From Candidatus Eiseniibacteriota bacterium (GTDB lineage: Bacteria; Arandabacterota; Arandabacteria; Arandabacterales; Arandabacteraceae), in assembly GCA_030592245.1 (NCBI GenBank), contig JAUVJV010000181.1, positions 1 through 5,579 on the forward strand: a stretch of DNA of 5,579 bases, given 5' to 3'. Below the pieces are notes generated by a model, which had not been told where the DNA came from, did no database searches, and worked only from the letters and a program-made list of their open reading frames with translations. Of the stretch, positions 1 to 4,374 are shown piece after piece. Each line of letters opens with the position of its first letter. Within the stretch, counting starts at the first letter, position 1. The position numbers and the translations under genes are program-made.

Positions 1-404
1 CCGCAGCGGCCCAGACAGGCGGCTTCGGACTCGGGATAATCCTGGGCGAGCCGACAGGCATCAGCTTCAAGCAGTGGCTGAACGACCGGAATGCGATTGA
101 TGGTGCGGCCGCATGGTCTTTCGGCAATGTGAGCGCGTTTCACGTGCACATGGATTATCTCTATCACGGACCTTTAGGCGCGGACATCGACCACGGGGGC
201 TTCCTTTACTATGTGGGCATAGGAGGCCGGCTCAAGGCAACGGAGGGCGATAGCAGGATCGGTATCCGGGTCCCGCTGGGGCTGGACTATGTCTTCGACG
301 ATGCGCCGATCGATATCTTCTTCGAGGTCGCCCCGATCCTGGACCTCGCGCCCTCGACAGACTTTCGTATGAATGGGAGTCTGGGACTCAGGTACTTCTT
401 CTGA
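1..404 (+). CDS. Outer-membrane beta-barrel-like protein, C-terminal part (5' truncated)
   Basis: The frame is open from the left edge (first full codon at 3) to the TGA at 402-404, giving 133 residues; the true start lies outside the window. The first residues, AAAQTGGFGLG, look like the end of a signal peptide (Ala-rich, cleavage near AAAQ), so almost the whole mature domain may be present. GIILGEPTGISFKQWL followed by AIDGAAAWSF resembles the small barrel family around DUF3996/BAPKO_0422; this is from memory of the family pattern. The protein then shows alternating polar/hydrophobic strands and ends in GSLGLRYFF. A C-terminal Phe after an amphipathic strand is the usual recognition signal of the BAM assembly machinery, which supports outer-membrane insertion. 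Function is unknown. A GTG at 129 lies inside the conserved domain and is a Val codon, not a start. It is followed by a hairpin at 464-487 and is not obviously co-transcribed with era. Confidence 0.75.
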   Translation, partial: AAAQTGGFGLGIILGEPTGISFKQWLNDRNAIDGAAAWSFGNVSAFHVHMDYLYHGPLGADIDHGGFLYYVGIGGRLKATEGDSRIGIRVPLGLDYVFDDAPIDIFFEVAPILDLAPSTDFRMNGSLGLRYFF

Positions 405-463
405 TAACACCTGATGTGACCACACCTGTTGTCACTGCGGGTGGGTGGTAAGCAAAATGAGAC

Positions 464-487
464 CGGGGGAGCCTTGAGGCTCCCCCG
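464..487 (+). terminator. GC-rich hairpin after the barrel gene
   Basis: A perfect 10-bp stem (464-473 CGGGGGAGCC with 478-487 GGCTCCCCCG) closes a 4-base loop, about 60 bases after the barrel stop codon. Stem strength and position fit transcription termination, but the downstream sequence (AATTAGAGG) has no T tract, so it is not a canonical intrinsic terminator. It could also act as an mRNA 3'-end stabiliser. Confidence 0.55.
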
Positions 488-550
488 AATTAGAGGCTCT
501 GTTGCTCATCCTGCACTTGGGTCACAAGCAATGCTCTTAAGTATCCGTAA

Positions 551-566
551 CATCTATATGATGCGC
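551..566. repeat. AT-rich palindromic motif, copy 1 (upstream of era)
   Basis: CATCTATAT (551-559) is directly followed by GATGCGC (560-566), giving CATC-TATAT-GATG, a short inverted repeat around an AT core about 75 bases upstream of era. The same blocks recur at 4141-4159 with three extra bases. It could be an operator of a dimeric regulator or a promoter core. Confidence 0.5.
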
Positions 567-601
567 GGAGCGGCCGGAAGGTTGCACATTCTCTTTTGGC
601 C

Positions 602-630
602 TTGAAGCTCAGGGTCTTCGTGCGTAGTAT
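602..630 (+). promoter_or_regulatory. Candidate sigma70-type promoter for era
   Basis: TTGAAG (602-607) and TAGTAT (625-630) are separated by 17 bases, each matching four of six consensus positions. A start site 6-8 bases past the -10 box would fall at about 636-638, directly in front of the ATG at 640. Both boxes are imperfect, so this is a weak prediction. Confidence 0.3.
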
Positions 631-639
631 ATAGGCAGT

Positions 640-1542
640 ATGGATACCAAACCCGAAGAGAATTTCGTATGCGGCTATGTTGCCGTGGCAGGACGACCCA
701 ATGTAGGGAAGTCCACCCTGGTCAATCGCCTGCTGCGCTTCCCGCTTTCCATAGTCACCTCAAAGCCCCAGACCACGAGGCATAAGGTCCTTGGCATACT
801 GAGCGAGGAGGGTATCCAGGTCATCTTCCTGGACAGTCCGGGAATCATGACTCCGCACTATGCCTTACAGAATCTCATGTTAAGTAATGCCTGGTCTGCG
901 ATCGAGGGATCCGACCTGGTCCTTCTCATGGTCGATCCCAGGGCCAAGCGCCTCGAGGCGGGCAGCGAGATGCTTGAGAAGCTCGGCGGCACGGGCAAGA
1001 AAGCGATTCTGGCCTTGAATAAGATAGACAAGGTCTCCAAGCCCGATCTGTTGCCCCTGATCGAATACTACCACGGACTCAATTCGTTTGAAGAGATAGT
1101 GCCCATCTCGGCGCTCACCGGAGACGGGCTGGATTCGCTGAAGCAGGCAATCACGACGCGCCTTCCGCAACGCCCGCCTTTCTATCCGGTTGATGACCTG
1201 ACGGACAGACCCCAGCGGTTCTTCGTGGCCGAGATCATCAGGCAGAAGGTCTTCGAGCATTTCGAAGAGGAGATTCCCTATTCGGTTGCCGTGGTCATAG
1301 AGGAGTATAAGGAGCGGAAGGATGCCAAGGACTACATACGCGCAATCGTCGTTTGCGAGCGTACCAGCCAGAAGCGTATGCTGATAGGCAGCAGGGGAGA
1401 GGCCGTCAAGAGCTTTGGCAAGGCTGCGAGAGACGAGATAGAGTCATTCGTGGGCAAAGGTGTCTTCCTGGAGATCAAGGTCGATGTCTTGAAAAACTGG
1501 AGGAAGGACGAAAACCAGATCAAGCGGCTCGGCCAGATCTAG
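640..1542 (+). CDS. era: GTPase Era, ribosome assembly factor
   Basis: A 300-residue protein of the usual Era length, with a GTPase domain followed by a KH RNA-binding domain. G1 is GRPNVGKST (18-26), the G2 region contains QTTRHK (44-49), G3 is DSPG (65-68; most family members have DTPG), G4 is NKID (127-130) and G5 is SAL (157-159). The KH loop is IGSRGE (249-254), followed by the typical Era tail (FLEIKVDVLKNWRKDE). Era binds the 3' end of 16S rRNA and the 30S particle and couples GTP hydrolysis to small-subunit maturation, in the cytoplasm at the inner membrane. The start at 640 is supported by an in-frame TAG at 625-627 and by the short N-terminus before the P-loop. No good Shine-Dalgarno is visible; AGG at 633-635 is weak and too close. 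It stands alone here, convergent with mdh, without common era partners (rnc, recO, ybeY) in view. Confidence 0.97.
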   Translation: MDTKPEENFVCGYVAVAGRPNVGKSTLVNRLLRFPLSIVTSKPQTTRHKVLGILSEEGIQVIFLDSPGIMTPHYALQNLMLSNAWSAIEGSDLVLLMVDPRAKRLEAGSEMLEKLGGTGKKAILALNKIDKVSKPDLLPLIEYYHGLNSFEEIVPISALTGDGLDSLKQAITTRLPQRPPFYPVDDLTDRPQRFFVAEIIRQKVFEHFEEEIPYSVAVVIEEYKERKDAKDYIRAIVVCERTSQKRMLIGSRGEAVKSFGKAARDEIESFVGKGVFLEIKVDVLKNWRKDENQIKRLGQI

Positions 1543-1545
1543 ACC

Positions 1546-1574
1546 GCGGCCCGTTCGGGTTCGGACGGAGCCGC
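1546..1574 (+). terminator. Bulged hairpin just after era
   Basis: GCGGC-CCGTTC (1546-1556) pairs with GGACGG-A-GCCGC (1563-1574), an 11-bp stem with one G-T pair and a single bulged A at 1569, closing a 6-base loop. It begins four bases after the era stop codon. There is no T tract, so it may protect the era mRNA end or act with the stronger terminator downstream. Confidence 0.4.
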
Positions 1575-1608
1575 AACAATCAGTTGCAGATGAGTGGCAG
1601 AAATGGAA

Positions 1609-1634
1609 AAGGGGATGGGAAGACCCATCCCCTT
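1609..1634. terminator. Bidirectional terminator shared by era and mdh
   Basis: A perfect 11-bp inverted repeat (1609-1619 AAGGGGATGGG, 1624-1634 CCCATCCCCTT) closes a 4-base loop, midway between the convergent stop codons at 1542 and 1649. Read toward era's right it is followed by a T/C-rich run (CTTCACTTCTCTTT). Read in the mdh direction the stem runs into TTTTCC. This is the best terminator in the window and fits termination from both sides. Confidence 0.85.
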
Positions 1635-1648
1635 GACTTCACTTCTCT

Positions 1649-2584
1649 TTAAAGGCCGGTATCCGCGGTGGCCTTCTTCACTGCTTCCAGCGAGTTAGCC
1701 AGCTGGGCCTTTTCTTCATCGGTGAGCTTGATCTCGATGATCTTCTCCACTCCGCCGGAGCCTATGATAACCGGGACTCCGATGTAGTACCCATCGATTC
1801 CGTACTCGCCTTCACACATCGCGGCACAGGTGAATACCCGCCGCTTGTCCTTAAGATAGGACTCGGCCATGGCGATGGCGCTCGCGGCCGGGCTGAAGAA
1901 CGCGCTGCCGTTCTCAAGAAGCTTCACGATCTCGGTTCCAGCCTTCCTGGTCCGGTCGACGATAGCGTCCAGCTTGTCCTTGGGCATCATCTCGGTAATC
2001 GGGACGCCTCCCACGGTCGATAGCCTCAAGATGGGCACCATCGTGGGACCGTGGCCGCCGAGCACCGATGCCGAGACGTCTTCAACCGAGATGCCCAGTT
2101 CCATGGCGACGAACGAACGGAACCTGGATGTATCGAGAACGCCGGCCATTCCCACGACCCGCTCCTTGGGGAAACCGGTGATCTTCTTGAAGGTATACAC
2201 CATCGCGTCGAGCGGGTTGGTCAACACTATGTTGAACGAATCCGGGGCGTGCTTCTTGATCTGCTCTGCAACCGCCGTGATGATCTTGACATTGGTGGAC
2301 AGCAAATCCTCTCTGGTCATTCCGGGCTTCCTGGGAAGTCCCGCCGAGATGATGTTTATTGCCGCACCTTTCAAGTCCTCGTAGTTGCTGGTACCGCTCA
2401 GGTTCGCGTCACAGCGGAGTATCGGCGTCGCCTCCATTATGTCCAGCGCCTTACCCTTTACGAAGTTCTCCTTCTCCGGGATGTCCAGGATGACAACATC
2501 GCCCAGCTCCCGCTGCGCCGCAAGCAGGGCAAGGATCCCTCCGATCTGTCCCCCTCCAATCATTCCTATTTTCTTCCGGGCCAC
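1649..2584 (-). CDS. mdh: NAD-dependent malate dehydrogenase, LDH-like type
   Basis: 311 residues, full length for the LDH-like MDH family, which interconverts malate and oxaloacetate with NAD(H) in the TCA cycle. The Rossmann dinucleotide motif is GMIGGGQIGG (7-16), and Asp34 at the end of the second strand (VILDIP) favours NAD over NADP. The substrate loop LPRKPGMTR (83-91) has Arg85 where lactate dehydrogenases carry Gln, which fixes specificity for dicarboxylates; Arg91 is the second substrate arginine. NPLDAM (123-128), Asp151/Arg154 (GVLDTSRFR) and catalytic His178 (LGGHGPTMVP) are all present. The start is GTG (2582-2584), chosen because AGGAGG lies six bases upstream and the residues leading to the glycine motif match the family. 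It is convergent with era. Upstream there is a plausible own promoter, and a hairpin separates it from the deacetylase gene, so it is probably monocistronic. Confidence 0.97.
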   Translation of the reverse strand: MARKKIGMIGGGQIGGILALLAAQRELGDVVILDIPEKENFVKGKALDIMEATPILRCDANLSGTSNYEDLKGAAINIISAGLPRKPGMTREDLLSTNVKIITAVAEQIKKHAPDSFNIVLTNPLDAMVYTFKKITGFPKERVVGMAGVLDTSRFRSFVAMELGISVEDVSASVLGGHGPTMVPILRLSTVGGVPITEMMPKDKLDAIVDRTRKAGTEIVKLLENGSAFFSPAASAIAMAESYLKDKRRVFTCAAMCEGEYGIDGYYIGVPVIIGSGGVEKIIEIKLTDEEKAQLANSLEAVKKATADTGL

Positions 2585-2590
2585 TTCAAA

Positions 2591-2596
2591 CCTCCT
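2591..2596 (-). promoter_or_regulatory. Strong Shine-Dalgarno of mdh (decides the GTG start)
   Basis: A perfect AGGAGG on the minus strand ends six bases before the GTG start codon of mdh. It fixes the start despite the non-ATG codon. Its first base overlaps the proximal copy of the tandem repeat at 2596-2623. Confidence 0.9.
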
Positions 2597-2623
2597 TTCA
2601 AACAGTCAGTTTCAAACAGTCAC
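2596..2623. repeat. Two tandem 14-bp units in the mdh leader
   Basis: TTTCAAACAGTCA occurs at 2596-2608 and again at 2610-2622, giving two head-to-tail 14-base units (2596-2609 and 2610-2623) that differ only at the last base. The array lies between the predicted mdh promoter and its Shine-Dalgarno. It may be a regulator binding site or a simple replication duplication. Confidence 0.7.
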
Positions 2624-2655
2624 GTGGCATGCAGGACTGATCTGCAAGACTTGGA

Positions 2656-2684
2656 ATTGTATCACCTGTGGGAGGATTGTGCAA
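2656..2684 (-). promoter_or_regulatory. Candidate sigma70-type promoter for mdh
   Basis: On the minus strand TTGCAC (2684-2679) and TACAAT (2661-2656) are spaced by exactly 17 bases. The -10 box matches five of six consensus positions, the -35 box three. Initiation would fall near 2649, giving a leader of about 65 bases that includes the tandem repeat and the Shine-Dalgarno. Confidence 0.5.
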
Positions 2685-2703
2685 CAGATTTTGGATGTGG
2701 CTG

Positions 2704-2728
2704 GGAGGCCCTGATTGCGCGGGCCTCC
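2704..2728 (-). terminator. Hairpin after the deacetylase gene
   Basis: A perfect 8-bp stem, GGAGGCCC (2704-2711) with GGGCCTCC (2721-2728), closes a 9-base loop. It starts 14 bases after the deacetylase stop and precedes the mdh promoter. No T run follows on the minus strand, as with the hairpin at 464-487. Confidence 0.5.
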
Positions 2729-2742
2729 GGCGCACGGGCTCG

Positions 2743-4089
2743 CTATCTGACGACGATGATTCGCCCTTTTGCCGCGATCCGGTCATCCACCTGGAGCAGG
2801 TAAAAGTAGGATCCGCTTCCCACCGGCTCGCCGCCTTCGTCACGCCCGTTCCACTCGTGGGAGTAGTCTCCGGGAGGGAGATTGCCGGAAAACAGCCGGC
2901 GCACGCGCCTGCCCATGACATCATAGAGCGAGACATCCAGGTGAACAGGCTCAGAGACGGTGTATTCAATCTCTGCAATTCCGTTCGGGCCGGTTACAGG
3001 TGTGAGCGCAGGCCTGACCGTGACGGACTGCCCGGTATCTGTACCCGGGATGATCCCCGCCAGTTCCGGGGGGTCGTGGTTGCCCAGCATCTCGTCGATG
3101 GTCACCAACTTGACCCTGTTCTCACGGGCATAGTCCACCACATCCGAAAGCATCTGGGTGGTCAGGCACCAAACGTCCGACGTGCAATCCTCAGCAATCT
3201 CGTGGTTGGTCATGATGCACCAGCCTCGCATCGCGATGGCGCTGTCTATATATGTCTGGTAGGTGAAAAGGGCGCGCCACGAGTACGACAGGAACGAGAG
3301 CAGCCGGTACGGATCGGTGTCAGCCGGGGCCGGATTCACTCCATCGCAGATTCTGTTGGTGTCATAGTACTGCTTGATCGTCTCAATGACATTGTCATCA
3401 TAGCGACAGTGGGGAGCCGAGAAATGCCTGGCCGGGAAGCCCCTTGACTGAAGTTCAACCTGCGATTGCCGGAGTTCATAGTCGAGGCTGGAGTCGGCCA
3501 GCGTGGGAAGCTTCTGGTGAGTCATGCTGTGGCTCCCTATGACCCATCCGGCCTCGTGAAGCTCCGTCACCTGGTCCCAGTTCATGTAGTCGGTGAGGGA
3601 GAGCCAGGTCGGAACTATGTAGGCGGTCGCCTTGACCCCCTTGCTCTCGAGAAGCGGAAGAGCCTGGGTATAGATGGAAAGAGGACCATCATCGAAGGTG
3701 ATGCTCATCAGAGCCGAATAGCCGGATATTGTGAGGGTGCGCTCGTGGGTCCCGAATCCCCTGGTATCGACGGTAACCTTGAGATTGTAGTCCTTGGGGC
3801 TGTCAAAAGTAATGCAGACCGAATCACCCATGGCCTCCGGCAAGCCGTCGGAGTCCAAGTCCCACTGGACACGCCTAATGAACTCCGTGGGCCCTGTTGT
3901 CCTGAGCTTGAAAGTGACCTCAAAGGGGACGACACCATTGCTCCGGCTGGCCTCGACGTAGACCAGGTAGTTCAAGTAACTGCCATTGGGTTCAAACGGG
4001 GTGGAGGGGATATCAGTCGTCCAACCGGTTCCCAGGCCCGCCGCCATCAGGACCAGGACTGCCAAGCCTGTCAGGGTCTTTTGTCTCAT
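2743..4089 (-). CDS. Secreted NodB-type polysaccharide deacetylase with FlgD-like C-terminal domain
   Basis: 448 residues. A signal peptide (MRQK, then a hydrophobic stretch to about residue 23) indicates export. Residues ~42-122 form a beta-rich region with WDLDSDG (76-82), resembling a PKD/Ig-like module. The NodB domain follows: TFDDGP (131-136; Asp133 and Asp134), HSMTH (187-191; metal ligands His187 and His191), a motif-3-like APHCRYD (225-231) and a motif-5-like MTNHEI (293-298; His296). Members of this family are metal-dependent carbohydrate esterases (CE4) removing N- or O-acetyl groups from peptidoglycan, chitin-like or exopolysaccharide chains; the substrate here cannot be told. Residues ~383-448 (LYDVMGRRVRRL ... 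GSGSYFYLLQV ... IIVVR) match FlgD-Ig/type-A sorting-like beta domains that anchor or sort secreted proteins. The ATG at 4087-4089 directly precedes the signal peptide, with GAGGGAG ten bases upstream. It lies downstream of the MFS gene but 285 bases away, so it is probably transcribed independently. Confidence 0.9.
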   Translation of the reverse strand: MRQKTLTGLAVLVLMAAGLGTGWTTDIPSTPFEPNGSYLNYLVYVEASRSNGVVPFEVTFKLRTTGPTEFIRRVQWDLDSDGLPEAMGDSVCITFDSPKDYNLKVTVDTRGFGTHERTLTISGYSALMSITFDDGPLSIYTQALPLLESKGVKATAYIVPTWLSLTDYMNWDQVTELHEAGWVIGSHSMTHQKLPTLADSSLDYELRQSQVELQSRGFPARHFSAPHCRYDDNVIETIKQYYDTNRICDGVNPAPADTDPYRLLSFLSYSWRALFTYQTYIDSAIAMRGWCIMTNHEIAEDCTSDVWCLTTQMLSDVVDYARENRVKLVTIDEMLGNHDPPELAGIIPGTDTGQSVTVRPALTPVTGPNGIAEIEYTVSEPVHLDVSLYDVMGRRVRRLFSGNLPPGDYSHEWNGRDEGGEPVGSGSYFYLLQVDDRIAAKGRIIVVR

Positions 4090-4099
4090 GCCAGATATA

Positions 4100-4106
4100 C
4101 TCCCTC
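4100..4106 (-). promoter_or_regulatory. Ribosome binding site of the deacetylase gene
   Basis: GAGGGAG on the minus strand lies ten bases before the ATG at 4089. The spacing is slightly long but the purine-rich core is clear. It supports the start that yields a complete signal peptide. Confidence 0.6.
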
Positions 4107-4140
4107 TATGTTATGATCTCCCACTGATGTATGTTCTTAG

Positions 4141-4159
4141 CATCTATATATTGATGCGC
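4141..4159. repeat. AT-rich palindromic motif, copy 2 (upstream of deacetylase)
   Basis: CATCTATAT (4141-4149), ATT, then GATGCGC (4153-4159). The ends CATC and GATG are inverted repeats around a TATATA core. The same two blocks occur at 551-566 without the ATT insert. It sits about 50 bases upstream of the deacetylase start. On the + strand TATATT (4147-4152) with CTGATG (4124-4129) at 17-base spacing would also make a weak promoter pointing into 4166-4353. Confidence 0.5.
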
Positions 4160-4165
4160 CAAATT

Positions 4166-4353
4166 CTGCCAGGTTTCGCCTGCTTAAGGGCGAACCCCAG
4201 ACAATCTTGCTCATACGGGAATCTGGTCCGCCGTGCCTGGACTTCAAACCCCGCCCAGGTGCTCCCTGAGGGAGGATAGGAGCGACACTAAGTGCATACT
4301 AACAAATGGACCGGGGATGTCAAGGCCGAGTTCGAGTCCCGTATGGCCCGCCA
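4166..4353. other. Structured intergenic region, possible RNA element
   Basis: This is most of the 285-base gap between the MFS and deacetylase genes, with no credible gene. It shows, in order: a hairpin 4166-4201 (TCTG and GGTT-t-CGCC pairing with GGCGAACC and CAGA, with an internal loop and one bulge); a long-range pairing of 4211-4223 with 4334-4346, including a perfect 9-base core (CATACGGGA with TCCCGTATG), one A-G mismatch and one G-T pair; inside it a hairpin 4233-4240/4255-4262 (eight pairs, two G-T) and an adjoining CTCCC-TGA-GGGAG (4262-4274, sharing C4262). The G-T pairs form only in a + strand RNA, which slightly favours that strand. I do not recognise a known RNA family. For the minus-strand transcript, the first hairpin followed by ATTT could terminate the MFS mRNA. 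Confidence 0.35.
4331..4353 (+). other. tRNA 3'-end-like sequence (possible relic or attachment site)
   Basis: TTCGAGT (4331-4337) is a consensus tRNA T-loop. It is followed by CCCGT (T-stem 3' strand), ATGGCCC (7 bases, acceptor 3' strand), G and CCA, exactly the spacing of a tRNA 3' end. The preceding five bases (CCGAG) pair with CCCGT at only three of five positions, and no GGGCCAT-like 5' acceptor strand is found upstream, so this is not an intact tRNA gene. It may be a tRNA fragment left by integration or duplication, or coincidence. Confidence 0.25.
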
Positions 4354-4374
4354 TGCCAGGCATCGAGTCTTACG

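Noticed and set aside
571..586. Sigma54-like promoter (GG at 572-573 and GC at 584-585, ten bases apart) upstream of era.
   Set aside because: Only the GG/GC dinucleotides and a few other positions match; no enhancer-binding context, and era is normally housekeeping.
880..1260. - strand open frame (126 residues) inside era.
   Set aside because: Antisense shadow of the era coding frame, without any motif.
2051..2803. + strand open frame (250 residues) opposite mdh.
   Set aside because: Rich in Arg/His/Asp with no family resemblance, and it overlaps the intact mdh gene and its promoter.
2668..3447. Long + strand open frame (259 residues) opposite the deacetylase.
   Set aside because: It is the reverse shadow of a gene with clear NodB motifs; the translation has no recognisable domain and no ribosome binding site.
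4211..4353. Possible selenocysteine tRNA (selC): TGGACTTCAAA at 4238-4248 matches the anticodon arm, with a T-loop and GCCA downstream.
   Set aside because: The 3' side of the anticodon stem does not pair properly, there is no recognisable D arm, the distance to the T-loop is about 50 bases too long, and no 5' acceptor matches ATGGCCC.
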